DNA of 64,000 nucleotides, taken from NCBI GenBank assembly GCA_949126835.1, contig OX421496.1:23521844-23585843 (forward strand). The letters run 5' to 3'. Position 1 is the first letter of the stretch; every line of letters begins with the position of its first letter. The notes under the pieces are model-generated. The model was not told the DNA's origin. It saw only the letters and a list, made by a program, of their open reading frames with translations, and made no database searches. Source of the DNA: Anisus vortex. Taxonomy: Eukaryota; Mollusca; Gastropoda; Planorbidae. Below, piece by piece: positions 43,096 to 56,072 of this stretch. Made by a program: the position numbers and the translations under genes.

Positions 43096-44539
43096 AATTA
43101 TAATTTTATCAGAAATTGAGACTAACAGAACAGAATGGAATTAAAATTTGAAAATATAAATTTAAGCAAAAAATTTTTAAATGTCTGCAAAATAAACCCA
43201 AACTAATTTGTATTAAATTTGTTTGCATTCTTTCATTATGAAACTCTCCACCTGCCACATCTTTATATTAATTTTGTTTTTTATCTTAAATGCCTCTCTC
43301 TGTCTTACACAATGGATTACTTCAGCTAAGTATGTGGAATCCTTTAACTCTATGTACCGGTATGTCAGTTCTCCCAGTCTCATTCCCACATTTATTACTC
43401 CAAGTTCTTATCTTTTCTCTATCTCATGTTACACGAAGAGGATTATTCAGTCCTACACATATCTTTTGTTTAATATTTAATCTATTTATCTTATCTTTAT
43501 CTATTAAGTTGTTGGCAATTACGTAAAACTATATTTTATAGTTAATTAGTTTTTTTTTAAAAAGTCCCAAAATCAAAGGGATATTGAAATGTTTAACCTC
43601 TACTTTAAAGTTATTAATATAGACCTGTCTTTCAAAAAGTATTTTATATCTTCATATAATTAGCCCTTAAATATAGACCTAAATAAGCCGATGAAAACAA
43701 ATGAATAACATTTAGTCCTGTTATCTTACAGCATTTTCAATTTAAAAATGCACAAATTGTTTATACTTGAAATTAAATTTAGTATTTATAACAAAAATTG
43801 CAATAAGTATTTATAAACACAAATATGAAATAACAAGTATATATATATAAACACAATATCAAATCACAACAAAGTATTCTATTCTTTTGGCTGTATTTTT
43901 TAATTATCAGAAAAATAATTGATACATTATGGCCATCTCTAAGCTTACAGGGACATTGTAACTTTTGTGGAGAAAAATCAATCAGCATGCAAACAACATT
44001 GAGCTAGAGTCATCATCCAGCTTTGTCACTTTTAAAAGTCTGTCCTTAATGCTGACTTGCCATGAATATCATTTTGCAAGTTATGCCCCTTTTCTAATAG
44101 ATCACTTCTGCTCAGAACTTCTTGTTTTTTCATTTGTCCTGTTCCAGTGAAAAAAACATTGGTTCTTCCTATTAAAAAACAGATAGCACAAGTGGTTCAA
44201 GTTTTGGTACCACTTAAGTGAATAGCAACAATCAATGCATTCCCCAGGGGCAGGGTGGGATCAAACAAAAACATGTCATTTGACAACACACCTTAAAATA
44301 CTAGTCTATGATCAAAACAATTAGTATTGATGTTCTGAGTAAATAAACTGGGTCAATCTACTTTTTTACTGATAGAAATGAAACAATTTCTTGAATTATC
44401 TCCACTGATTTATCTTATTAATCAATATTGTATGCATTGTTGATATTCATTTAAACAATAAAAAATTACTTTTAAGTAATAAGTACTTTTAAGTAATAAA
44501 TGAAGCAGTGAAATAATAAGAAAACATAATTAGAGCATC
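43096..44539. other. Intergenic between the convergent genes; no gene recognised
   Basis: AT-rich, with no domain-bearing frame on either strand. The open frames at 43223-43526 and 43965-44150 have no recognisable similarity. The CCNH 3' untranslated region must lie at the right edge, but I could not fix a - strand polyadenylation signal. Confidence 0.4.
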
Positions 44540-47500
44540 TTATAATATGCTACGTACGTCAGAAGATAATTTTGCTTTCTTCCTATGTCTCAAATCTTCT
44601 TCCTCGTCCAATTTCTCCAACATTCGCTGTTTATATCTGTAAATATATTTTTGTTTTCAGCTACTTGAATTTAAACTATTAATTAAAAGCTCAATTGTAA
44701 AACAGATTAGAAACTCATATATACTATAATATAACTATAATAGTCATTACAACTGATGTAAAAGTTCACTTGCCCACATCTTATTACTTTTACTTTCATT
44801 GAATTGATAGGAGGTATTCATAAAACGTTAAGCAGGTAAAAAAATAAATAATAATGGTAATTACTAGGGCTTTAATGAAAAAGTTCAGTATGGTCATTTA
44901 AACCTTGCTGAATCATTTTAACCCTTTCCAGCTCATTTCTAATCTACTCTTCACATTTTATGTTTGTTCTCATTTGATAATAAGTGTTGAGTCTTGAAAG
45001 TTCTGACTAGTCCTGAAAGTGTTAAACCAATACAACTTAGAGCTTCTTATCTAGATTTAGATTCACAACTTACACATCACTATCTGGATTATTTTCTTGA
45101 TTTCTACATTGTTCCAGCTTCTTCTGTATAGCTTGAGCTTGCTCTCTCGGTACTGACTCTATGTTTTTAACTAGAAATTTTACCCCTTCAAAAAGAAAAA
45201 GTTTCAAAGTACATATTATTCTACATTTTATAGGTTCAGAAATTATAAAATGAGTTTAACTGAAGAAATATAATTGAATAACATAAGTAGATGTTGCCTA
45301 AACATTTAAGACTGCTGTTTTGTTGATATGCAATTTACAATACTCTTGATGCAAGACTTTTATAAACTAATGATGTGGGTAAATGCAATGTGACATTTAT
45401 TAGCAGGAAATCCAAGGAGAATTGACAAATGATGTTTTGTGTGTCTCATGGATTAGTGCATTGTAAAATTATGTTAAAAATTAGTACTATTGTGAGTAGC
45501 ATATTTTATAGTTATTAGATAGTTTTTTAAATGATGAATTTCGCCACTTTGAACAATGAATATTTCGCCAAGAAGATAAGAGATCTAGCTGTGATCATAT
45601 GAAGTTTTAATATATTACATCTATATGTGGAACCAATAATATATTACAACATATGATTGTCACGCAACATGGCCGAATATAACATATTGTTACTTACATA
45701 AAGGAAGAAAACTTACTTCTTAATTGATATAATGTGTCTTCTGCTTCTTTCTCTGTGGCAGTTTTAAACAATATTTCTTGAATGTATCTCAAAATGTAAA
45801 AATTAATATAGTATGAACATTTATTAAATAATTTCTTGCAATCAGTTTTCAGTAATAAAAAAAAAGACCTTAGTATAAAAAAAAAAAAAAAAAGTTCTAC
45901 CTGTCTAATGAAAGTCCTTCTTTTGTTGCTCCAAAAATTAAGGCTGCCAGTGCAATCTGAGTTTCAAATAAAGTAAATACACAGACTTAGCTTTTAACTG
46001 ATAATATATGTACAAGTTGTCTTAATACTCATGAGTTCAATAAAATAGAACAAGTACAAATAAACTTCACATAAGTTTCACAATTTATATATATTTATTT
46101 TTAGTACTGTATTTATTTAGTCTAACTTTGTAAAAATATAAAAAAATATCAAAGATCTCACTTGGGATGGTGAAAAAATTAAACAAGCATCAGACTGTAA
46201 ACTTCGTTCTATAAATTCTTCAGTAGCTCTCCTGACTACTTCAATGTTTTGTATGTCTTTGTATCTAGTCTACAAGTAAAATGATAGATTTAATTGTTTT
46301 ATTATGTCGATATAAAATTAACATACTTTTTACAGCATATCACAAAGTCATCCAATAGTAAAATAACTCCATAAGATTAATTTACTTTTTACATTTGTTA
46401 TGTTTGGCCCTCAGTTAAAATACTAACTGCACTGATATTAACAACACTCTATTTCATGTTCTTTTGCTAATTGTCTTAACCATCTATTGATATAAACTAT
46501 GAAAGCATCCATAGTAATGTTTTATATGGTTTTCCTTCAGACCAATTAAATAATGTTTATGCGCAAACATTTTTTTTTTACAAAACACATTTTTAAGGTT
46601 GTTGTTATTCTGTAACAAATGTTTTATTATTAGTTGGAAGATTATTTAATGTCATGAAGTCTCTTTGACAGGTTATCAATGTAAATTACTATTGATATAC
46701 CTCTGGTGCCATTTTGAAACTCACCACAAGCTTCCAAATACAATCATTACACACTCTCATGCCCCATCATAAAGAAAGGCATGTTGAGCTCAAACAGTAT
46801 AGTGTAGGCTTCAACGACCTATAGGATGCATGATAGACTTGGCATGCAGAGCAATCATCAATGACACAGGAAAGACCCTTTAAAAGGCAATTTAAGTCTC
46901 TTTTACAAGGATAGAGCAGGATAGCCTTTAAGCTGTCGGCACACTGAAGGAAGCAGAAATCCTTCTTTGACTATTATCGAATGGTTGCAGACCCATATAG
47001 TGTATATTAAATTGACATGATGACCCTCAATGTGGCCACTATTCAGTTTGTTGCATGAAGAAATCTACATGAATGATTCTTAGGATATTTATTTTAGATA
47101 CCATAAAGTAACCCCACCCACCTCACCCCCATCATCATTTAACAAAGAAATGGAATGCTAACCTTAATATCAATGATAAAACCTTCCAATGGCCTAAAAG
47201 GGTTGTGCACAGTTAGATGATAGTTCAGTTTAGACATGAGAGTTAATTCAAAGCTCAAAATGGCATCTGCAAACTTTTCTCTGTCCCCACGAAGGTTCCT
47301 AACAAACTGGCCGATCGGCACATAGAATTCTTCAACTTTACACGCCAAGTACACACATGTCAACCTTGAGATGAAGACACAAAATATTTCTTCAATATAT
47401 GTTCCAATAAATCATTGATAAATAGAATATAAGTTTGCCATCAATCAAATCTTACAACAAAAAATATTTGTATTAACTGTATTGAATACTTACATGATAT

Positions 47501-50051
47501 CTTTAGGATGATAATCCATGTTAGAATTGTGAACATAAAATCTTTTAAAAAATGCTAAGGAAGTTCCCTGAAACACACCAAATGAAAGAATTTCATATAC
47601 AAATTATTATATTTTGTATTTAAAAAAAACAACAAAAAAACAAATAAATGAATGTGTACATCTACAACTAGAAATCTAACTCAGATCAATCAGTACAAGA
47701 GTTAAGAGAATACAATTTAAAATGTTTTCCTTAATTCAAAATACTGCTGAAATTATAAGATAAGATTGCTTTGCTTTATTGATCTAAATAAATGGAAATT
47801 TGACTTGATTAACACTGGCTAAAAGAAAGGGATATAAACGCTACAATTGAATGTTAACGTTATTAATCATTTTAGACAAATTAGACAGAATTGTGGGCAG
47901 CAAAAATAACATTAAAGAAAAGGTTAATCGAAAAGTGGGATGGCATGTTTGAGACTCTTATCATTCTAGACAGAAAAAAACATTTTCTTCATACACTGTT
48001 ACAAGCTGATGACTAAATGCTTATAAAATATTTGTAAGAAGAATGCATACTATGACTGATTTAGGCATAGGGGGTTGAAATTCTGAACAAAATTTGCGAA
48101 GAACAACTTCATACTGGCCACTTAAAATCTTCTCTTCATTTGGTGTCAGAAAAAATGATGCTGCCTCTTCATCCTGATTCAGAAACAAAACAAAGAATTA
48201 TACAACATGAAACAATACAAGCTTTTAATATAAAAATATGAACACTTTTTCAAAAAAACATTCTTAAATTTGTTTAATATAATTGTAGTTCCTGATTTGT
48301 TAAAGTTCTAAATCTTGCTATGATTTGTGATGCTGCCCTACAAACCGGTCCAGATTAAGCAAAGCTAATTTCTTACTAGAAACTAGAAGCAATATAATGT
48401 GATAAAAGTTTATTTTTATAATTTATATCTTTTCATTGTTGAATGTTTTGTGACTTAAAGATCTAACTTAAAAACTTGCAGTAAATGATTTCTAGAATTA
48501 AAGAGGGTTGTTTTGTTGTTGTGTTTTTTCAGACATTAAATTGAAAAAATAAATAAAATGTATTTTAAAGATACGATTTTTAAAAACAATCTTATTATAT
48601 TCACTAAAAAAAACTTTACAAATTTACAATACACATTGAAAAAGGATTTCAAAAATTTCTTTTCGATTGGTTAATATTTACTATTCTGGTTAATATTTAT
48701 GCATGTTACAGCATTGAAAATGTGCACTGCTTTATTTTTAATTTTTCTCAGAAATGACTGCCATTTCCTTACCTAATGCAGAGCTCTATAACTATAACTT
48801 TCACATAGTTAATTTTGTTTATTTTTTTTTCCAATTTATAGATATATGTATAAGTTTTAGAAAACAATAAAACTAAATTTTTTTTTCTTTGCCTACTTTT
48901 GTACCATTCTGTGGGTTTCCATCAAATTTATATAAAATGTATACTTCCATCACATTTATATAAAATGTATACTTCCATCACATTTATATAAAATGTTTAC
49001 TTCCATCACATTTATATAGAATGTTTACTTCCAATAAAAATACATTGTAGAATACATAAATTTTCAATCTGAATTAACCGGTTGAGGTATCAAAAGGTAG
49101 CCAAGAGAACAAAAAAAACAAACAATAAAAATAGAATATTGTTAGAATGGTGGCCTAATGGTGGCCTAATGGAATAAAACTGAATAGATCAATAGAATAT
49201 AATAGAAAGGTGGCCCAATGGTAATAACTACCGTAATTTACCGTAAGTTTAAATTTAAGCCAGTCTTGTTCAATATCTTCCTAGAAACAATCATACAAGA
49301 AACAGTCGATGACTACCACACATCCATCCCCATTGATGGAAAACCCCTATGCAATCTAAGATTTGCTGATGATATCAACCTGTTGGAAACAAAGAACGAC
49401 AAGAGCTAACAGACAAGCTTGCAGATAGAGCAGGGCCATACAGAATGGAAATCAGCTCTGGAAAAAGCAAAATGATGATGATCAACACCACAGATGCGAG
49501 AATTGCAAATATTTTAATGAACCAACAACAACTAGAAGAACACGAAGTAAAGAATTTCAAATATCTAGGAGCCACTCTATCCACAGACAGAAGCTGTGTG
49601 GCAGAAATTCGAGCCAGGTTCGGGTCAGCAATGGTTAGACAACAGAATCTGGTCCAGCAAAAGCATTAGTCTTCGAACAAAGTGCAGGCTTTACAGAGCC
49701 CTTGTGAAAACCATTGTTCTGGACACTGCTAACAGCCACTGAAAACCAATTTCAGACATCAAAAAATAAATGCATGAGAAAAATCATTAGAATCTCCTAT
49801 CTAGAACTAGAACACAGGACTAATGAGTGTGTCTGGGACAGAATATCCTCAATTGCCACAATGGTCAAGGGTCTGATAAAATAGCCAGCACACAATTTTC
49901 TGATAGTTAAAAAATTAAGAAATAGTATACTTACTGTAAGGTTACCTTTTCTGCTACTTATGTAAGCTCTATTTGCCTCAGCTCTGGACGCAGCAAGTTC
50001 TGTTTCTCCAGTGAAAAGCCAATACTTGGCCTGAGTACTTAAGGAAAACAT
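44540..50051 (-). CDS. CCNH: Cyclin H, 9 coding exons, predicted 319 aa
   Basis: Exons in transcript order: 50051-49935, 48173-48051, 47567-47494, 47364-47163, 46269-46162, 45956-45901, 45787-45717, 45185-45074, 44636-44540; the stop is TAA at 44542-44540. All introns are GT-AG and in frame. The length matches the usual ~320 aa. The N-terminus has KYWLFTGETELAASRAEANR (human [20 protein letters not shown]). Cyclin-box matches are GTSLAFFKRFYVHNSNMDYHP, LACKVEEF, LNYHLTVHNPFRPLEGFIID and FSPSQIALAALIFGAT. The C-terminal helix has LEQCRNQENN then an E/K-rich end. Cyclin H binds and activates CDK7 with MAT1 in the CAK module of TFIIH, in the nucleus. It is convergent with CTTNBP2. Confidence 0.95.
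46805..46995. mobile_element. 191-bp 'GGTCGGCAAC'-family MITE in CCNH intron 4
   Basis: Interior TTGGCATGCAGAGC, AAGTCTCTTTTACAAGGATA and GCTGTCGGCACACTGAAGGA match other members of the family (63679-63881, 5590-5694). The terminus GGTTGCAGACCCA is decayed. TATAGTG flanks both ends (46798-46804, 46996-47002). Confidence 0.7.
48914..49030. repeat. 28-bp tandem repeat, about 4 copies
   Basis: Units TTCCATCACATTTATATAAA plus ATGTATAC in CCNH intron 1. Confidence 0.88.
49218..49880 (+). mobile_element. Degenerate LINE reverse transcriptase fragment in CCNH intron 1
   Basis: Two frames joined by a frameshift near 49410-49445. The first carries LRFADDINLL, the catalytic FADD motif. The second carries SGKSKMMMINTTDARI and FKYLGATLSTDRSCVAEIRA, the 'YLG..L..DG....EI..RI' block that follows the polymerase active site in this LINE group. 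Decayed continuation to about 49870. Opposite in strand to CCNH. Confidence 0.75.
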
Positions 50052-50859
50052 TGAACCATACGACAGATGGAGGAAAAAGTTGAGGCTTTATAATCTGATG
50101 ATAAAAAAGAGCAAACAAAAATTTTTTATCAGACTAGACATTAGGTTTTTATTAAAAGAAATGTTTACAAATGTAGGAAGAACATAAAACTAAAATACTA
50201 AAATACTAGTCTAAAAAATCGGTCGTCACATTAGCCGGTAAATTATAAAACATGTATGTAAAATGGCCAGATTTTATAATTGGCAATGGTTGACGGATGT
50301 ATTAGAATCACAATCCACGTATTGATTATATATATGTATATAGTAAGCCTATATTGATTTGACTAAATGTAAGATAGAGAAAGAAGAGATAGAGAGAGAG
50401 TTTAGAAGTTAATATATAAAATTTGACTGTTTATTTTAACTCTAATATAGCTAGAGCTACCCACCCCTCAATCCCCACCTCAGTCACAGCAAATATGTTT
50501 TGCAGTCGACTGGTAGATAGCCAGCAGACACTTTTATGAGTTGTAGTGGGCAGAAGAGATTCTTAGATAAAAATATGCCTCGCTGCACAGGTGACAGATG
50601 GATGAATTTTATGGAATTTGTCTCCATTACAACTAAAGTGGTATCTGAAAATACTACGCACTGTTGCCCCCTTCCCCCTCACTACTTTCTTTTGACTAGA
50701 TGTTTTCAAGTATCTCACGTGTCACCAGTTTAGTAAATTTAATATCCACGACCCTCTAGTTGATATCATTTTGCCATCTACTATCAAGACACCTGATCGA
50801 CATAACTCAATCTTGCCATTTTTATATTATAGTAGTAAGTAAAGTACACTTCGGACCAT
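50052..50859. other. Region upstream of CCNH; no gene recognised
   Basis: Should contain the CCNH 5' untranslated region and promoter (reading leftward), but I see no distinct motif. The frame at 50536-50733 has no recognisable domain. Confidence 0.35.
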
Positions 50860-51095
50860 ACTGATCATAGGGATGGTGAAGCAGCATTCACCAGTTTCTG
50901 TGGCCATGGCATACTAGGGGATGTGTGGCCAGCCGCCTTTACTTTACCCCAACTAATGTCAGGTACCCATCAGAGCTGGGTAGACTCATGGACACCCTCT
51001 AGTCCTGGGAAAAAAACCTAGCCTCCACCAGGATTCAAACCCAGAACCTTCGGATCGCCAGACTAACGCGCTGCCGCTCGGCTACCATGCCCCAT
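50860..51095 (-). mobile_element. tRNA-derived SINE, copy 3
   Basis: The reverse complement reads GGCATGGTAGCCGAGCGGCA, GCGCGTTAGTCTGGCGATCC, B box GGTTTGAATCC, then the body GTCTACCCAGCTCTGATGGG and GGCCACACATCCCCTAGTAT, matching the copy at 36973-37240. The 5' part resembles a Leu/Ser-type tRNA. Confidence 0.82.
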
Positions 51096-51545
51096 AACAT
51101 CATAGTAGTGGACCTAATGAAATTGCCCTTAATTGTGTGTTTTTCTAAAAACAGGGAATTTTCTGGGTAGATCTAAAATGTTAGTAACAAACCAGGAAGT
51201 ATCGATTCCACTTCCCTAATGTGCCTTACCTATATAATGTGAGACAGTTCTCAGTAGTCGTATGTTAGTCTTTGTATAAAACACACTTTCAAATTGTAGC
51301 TAGAAATTCAGATTTACATTATAGTAAATATTTTTCTACCTAGATTACAAGTTTATATACAAGTTTAAATACGTAGCTTTGCATTAGTTTATGAATTGCA
51401 TGAATCTGTACATAATATATTTCTCATTCATCATTGTTTAATTTTTTTTAACAACGTTTCCCTGTAAATACAGAATAAAGTGTAAACCATTTCATTTTGA
51501 TTTTAAATTAAATTAAAAACTAGACTATAAAGGCCAATAGTCAAT
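51096..51545. other. Intergenic, no gene recognised
   Basis: AT-rich spacer between the SINE and LINE fragments, with no supported feature. Confidence 0.4.
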
Positions 51546-51549
51546 CTCT

Positions 51550-52040
51550 CTCTCTTTCAGTCCTCTCCGTGCCGGTTGGCGAGAGGCAAAAGCCAAAGAT
51601 CTCCATTTATCTCATTCCATTGCAGCTCGAGGTGCTGTTTCCAAGTTCAGGCCTGAAGCCTTTAAGTCCCTTTCCGCCGTCTTTCTCCATGTTTCCTTTG
51701 GTCTGCCTTTCGACCTTTTTCACTGGGGGGTCCATCTCAGGGCTGCCCTGGGGAGGGAGCCAGCTGACATTCTGCAGACGTGTACCATCCATCTCCTTGC
51801 TGAGATGCTCTCTGCTAATGGACAACTCCTGTTTTCTCACTTAGGTCCTCGCTTGATATCATGTTTGGCCAGAAGATCTTGAGGATGCGGCGAAGGCTTT
51901 GTGTCTGAAACACCTCTAGTTTCCTTTCTATGGTATTTGTGGTTTTCCAACACTCCAACCCATACAGGAGGATGCTGAGGACATTGCTCTTAAATATACT
52001 TTTTTTGTGTGGAGGCCAAGGCTTGACGTACTCCATAGGC
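51550..52040 (-). mobile_element. LINE 3'-terminal fragment
   Basis: On the - strand the segment from 52036 reads FKSNVLSILLYGLECWKTT then KLEVFQTQSLRRILKIFWPN, the post-polymerase region common to many LINEs. It breaks frame near 51840 and continues in the frame 51840-51607 with KGLKGFRPELGNSTSSCNGM and, beyond, RSLAFASRQPARRG. It is decayed and has no reverse transcriptase core. Confidence 0.7.
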
Positions 52041-52179
52041 TAGTTTAACTAGTAGTGGTTATAGAAGCTAAGTATGATATAGGAAATATAGGCTAACGGC
52101 TTTAGACTTATTTAGGCTAAATTAAACCCCTTTTTTTAAAGCTAAACTTTAGGAGGCTATGGCTATAGACTATATGGCT

Positions 52180-53154
52180 CCTATCTGTCTCGCAAGACAA
52201 TGGATGCGCCCTAGGGGTTTTGTGATTTCAATGAGGGGCAGCGCTTGCTGTGACTGAACAGCCCTATCCTCGAGTGGCAGTCCCTTAAGCATCCCTCGTA
52301 TTTATACATTGAGGGTGGCTGTATGGAGGATGCTTTTGCCTTCCTTTTCTGCCTTCTGTCAATGTCAGCCCTGGCCCTTTTTGCTTCTTGGGAGGCCATC
52401 CCATTGTAGACGGCCTGTCGCCAGGCTCCTCGGTCAGCTGCAACCTCCTCCCATGAGTCCTCTACTATGTCCATTTCTTTGAGGTCCTGCCTGCACACAT
52501 CTTTGTATCGAAGAAGAGGCCGACCTGTGGCTCGAGATCCTGTGGCCATTTCTCCATACAGGATATCCTTTGGTATTCGGCCATCATTCATGCGCCTGGT
52601 GTGGCCAAGCCAATGCAGTCTACGCTATGATAGCGAAGCATACATGCTTGGTACATTGGCCTGGCTTAGGATTTCCTGGTTTGATTTGCGTTCTTCCCAG
52701 GTGGTGCCTAGAATTCGACGCAAGCAGCGTAGGTGTAATGTGTTTAAGCGGTGTTCCTGTGACGGTGTTGTCCAGCTCTCACTGCCGTATAACAAGGTGC
52801 TTAAAATACAAGCTCTGTATACGGACAGTTTAGTAGCCAATGACAACTTGCCATTTTCCCACACTCTCTTTGATAGCTTGGACATGGCAGCAGAAGCTTT
52901 CCCTATCCGTTTATTTAACTCATTTTCAAGGGACATGGTTCTGGATATAGTGGATCCAAGGTAGGTGAACTCTTTTACCACTTGCAGGGTGTGGCTTCCA
53001 ATGTTGATGGTGGGGACATCCGTTACATCTTGACCCATTACTTCTGTCTTGTTGAGGCTAATGGTAAGTCCAAACTCTTGACAAGCACGAGCTAGAGAGT
53101 TAACCAAATTCTGAAGACCTGACTGTGTGTGGGATATAAGAGGATATAAGAAGG
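52180..53154 (-). mobile_element. LINE C-terminal fragment, interrupted upstream by a hAT MITE
   Basis: On the - strand 53154-52625 carries LTISLNKTEVMGQ, VKEFTYLGSTISRTMSLENE and RACILSTLLYGSESWTTPSQ, the region just after the catalytic FADD block. After a frameshift, 52591-52211 carries RATGRPLLRYKDVCRQDLKE and a terminal CRDCHSRIGLFSHSKRC zinc-finger-like motif, then a stop. The upstream part, with the catalytic core, is missing; a 345-bp hAT MITE lies immediately upstream. Confidence 0.78.
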
Positions 53155-53162
53155 CTATAGAC

Positions 53163-53507
53163 CAGAATCTGGAACCCTTTTGACTTAGAGAACCATGGAC
53201 ACCACATATTTTGAAAAGTAATTCTGTGAGAGCCATACATTATGTTTAAAACTAAAAATTCAAGTAAATGTGCGCATTTTGTGTAATTTCAACACTAAAA
53301 GTACAATAATTATGTCTCTGAATTCTTCTGATGCTTAGCTGCAGTAGACTTTAGCTCATTTGTATAATGAAATATTGATATGCAATTAATATGTAGATCA
53401 AAAAGTCTAAAAAAAATATTTTTTTAAATAATCGAACATTTGTCTGCGAGCCAGATGCAGCCATCAAAAGAGACATCTGGCTCGCGAGCCATGGGTCCCG
53501 ACCCCTG
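53163..53507. mobile_element. 345-bp hAT MITE with perfect 8-bp duplication
   Basis: Flanked by CTATAGAC at 53155-53162 and 53508-53515. Ends CAGAATCTGGAACCC and (reverse complement) CAGGGGTCGGGACCC are inverted repeats. An internal AGCCAGATGCAGCC pairs with AGACATCTGGCTCGC near the right end. Non-coding; it supplies the apparent N-terminus of an artefactual open frame reaching 53236. Confidence 0.88.
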
Positions 53508-53713
53508 CTATAGACTATACTTGACTATAGTCACTATAGAAAATTATGAAAATAAATAGTAAATCTACAAATAACTAGTCTAGGCCTATTCTAACTTCTA
53601 ACTAACTTAAATTATACGTAGGCATATATCATAAACTAATATAGTATAGTCTATAGTATTTATTATAGAATTTATAGGATAGGCCTAATTAATTAAGCCT
53701 ATTTTAGTATTTA

Positions 53714-55300
53714 CTAGTGGTTATGCCCGTCAAAATGACGGAAAAACAAATGACTACAATGTGTATGTTAAGAGAGAAAGAAAAGAGACAATAAAGACAA
53801 TGAACGTTTCTTTTCGGTATTTAGTTTTTGTTCTTTTTAATTGTTTCTGGTCGCCCTGACCCTGGCATAATAATAATAATAATAATATTTGTATAGCGCT
53901 GCCAACAAACATAATGTAAGCTCAGAGCGTGTTTAACATACAACTAAGAATACGGATATTACCCTAGCCGAGGTGACAGAGCTAAATTGATGATTAAAAA
54001 AAGACAAAACAAATAAATGTAGCATTAACCGACCCAACCCAAAAGTAAGACAGTAAATTTCCAAAGCATGTTAAATGTTATCGAATGTAAATATTGATAT
54101 AATGAGTTTTTAAGTTCTTTTTGAAAAAAACAGTTGAGCTTGTTCGCCTCAGTTGAATGGGAAGTAGATTCCACACCTTCGGACCGGATACTTAGAAGGC
54201 TCTAAGGCCAACGGTCGTCAGAGAGAAACGGGGCTCTTCCAGAAGCGATGAGTTGGCAGAACGAAGTGTTCTTTGCGGGACATAAGGTGTGATTAGTGCC
54301 TTGAGATAGGACGGAAACTTGTTAAAAATGCACAATATGCATAATAATTATTACTGTCAAGCTTCTGGTATTTAAACGTAGCGAACAGTTGTGTTGACTT
54401 GACTTGTTATTAATAATAGCCTATTAAATTCACAATAATATACTATCTAAAAGAAAAAACAACAACACAATACCAAACAATAAAAAGGTAAATAATATAA
54501 AAAGCATAGAAAATAATATTTCAATGCAATAAAAACTAAATTGAGAAATATTTTTTCTGCATTTAATTTTTGTTCTTGCTTATTGTATCAATAAAACAGT
54601 ATTCAGAATGTTTCTTTCGGTATTTAGTTTTTATTTTATATTGTTGCTGTCAAGCTTATGGTACCCGGTATTTGAAAGTAATCATTTATAGGCCAAACTT
54701 GTTTTTTTATAATTCGTATCATTTAATTTATGAGTGTATACAGTAGCCTAATAAAGGATATTCTCAATAGCGACGTAAATCCATTAAAAAATTAAAACAT
54801 ATGGTTACTTTTACTTAAAAGGATAATGCAAACATCAATAATGAAAAAAGAAATAATTTGATAGACATTACGTCATACGCTAGTATTTTTTAAAAAGTAA
54901 ACCATTGAAACTTTCCAAGCAAAATTGCGGTTTGTAACTTTTGAAAAAAGGTCTCGCCACAATAAAAAACAACAACAGCATAATTGGGAAAACCCGAAAA
55001 GACCCTCGCGTTCAACATAGTGAATCTCGCGTTCAATATAGTAAATGAATGGAAACGGCCATTTGCTATGTACGGTTATATTTATTTGTATAGCTGGATA
55101 TAATATAGGCCCTACTTTTTTTGATTTATAAAATCAACACATTCTTGATTATAAGTCCTAAAACAAAATTTTCTTTTGGAGGTTGTTTCCAATTATACAT
55201 TTAACTTTTGCCCCGTTTAGTCAAACGACTTAGGTGCCTATAGCGAACAAACATATATATATATATATAAACAAACTCACGGTAATTATAATTTATAAAA
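53714..55300 (-). mobile_element. Helitron-like element H1 (non-autonomous) with a LINE insertion
   Basis: Read on the - strand, the 3' end has a hairpin CCGTCATTTTGACGG followed by GCATAACCACTAG/T, the hairpin plus CTRR/T layout of Helitron 3' ends. The 5' end, near 55300, carries ACCGTGAGTTTGTTTATATA as in other family members. No helicase or Rep ORF is present. It is similar to H2 at 60059-62894, and a LINE fragment interrupts it at 53868-54337. 53516-53713, between the MITE and this element, holds nothing I recognise. Confidence 0.72.
53868..54337 (-). mobile_element. 5'-truncated CR1/L2-type LINE 3' end with (TTA)n tail, inside H1
   Basis: The - strand reads LKALITPYVPQRTLRSANSS then SGPKVWNLLPIQLRRTSSTV (one stop between them), the conserved C-terminal 'APKLWNSLPLHLR' block of L2/CR1-type LINEs. 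It ends in GCGCTATACAAATATTATT and a (TTA)n tail at 53868. H2 has the uninterrupted sequence GGCATATGCATAATAATTG at this place, giving an empty site. Confidence 0.75.
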
Positions 55301-56064
55301 TACCGTATAGGCATAGTATAGGCCTATGCCGCCTATGCCTATGCCTATTGATGTTGTTTCTTCGGTTACTTGTCCTAGACTTAGTACTTAGTTAGGCCTA
55401 AATATTAAATATATTTTGATGGCCTAGGGCCTAGAGCGGCTGGCCTATGTTATTATTATTATTATTATAATAATAGGCCTATTAATAAAGAATTTTAAGA
55501 AGATGTTTGCCTCGTACTCCTGACTCCTACGACGCCTACGTTCATCCGTGACGATGGTGATGCCGTGATCAATTTTAGAATTCGCTAATAATTAGTAATT
55601 AGTAGGCCTATACTATAACACAAGGCCTCATCAAAACTGACTCATTTGCAATCAAAATAATTTCCCCGAGTGTTTTATTAAAAAAGTAACTTAGACAAAA
55701 CAAAACCTTATTTTGTAGCCACCAACTAGTCACTCATTAGTACCTCTGGAATATTTATATTTTGTTAAAGTTTCTCAACATTCAGTTCTCAATTTTATAT
55801 AGCTCAGTGATGTTCATGCACTGAGCTATAATCCATAGATATCTATGTATAATCACTTATCAGTGGCCACTGAGCTATATATATATTAGAGCTCAGTGGT
55901 CAGTGGCTAAATTAGTGCTCAAAGGAAGTAAATTGTAGGAGAAAATGAGGACTTTTTGACATAGATAAGTGCACTGTAGTGCACTGAGCTATATATTCAT
56001 GGAATGATAAATCAAATGCGGACTTAATATATTTTTTTCTTACTTTTTTAAATTGGTTTATGTG
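55301..56064. other. Intergenic, palindrome-rich; no gene recognised
   Basis: AT-rich. Between about 55798 and 55998 the words TATAGCTCAGTG and CACTGAGCTATA occur repeatedly in both orientations, with CAGTGGCCACTG also palindromic. No coding signal. Confidence 0.5.
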
Positions 56065-56072
56065 CTCTTTTA

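Noticed and set aside
52467..52964. 165-codon + strand open frame
   Set aside because: It is the antisense shadow of the - strand LINE C-terminal fragment.
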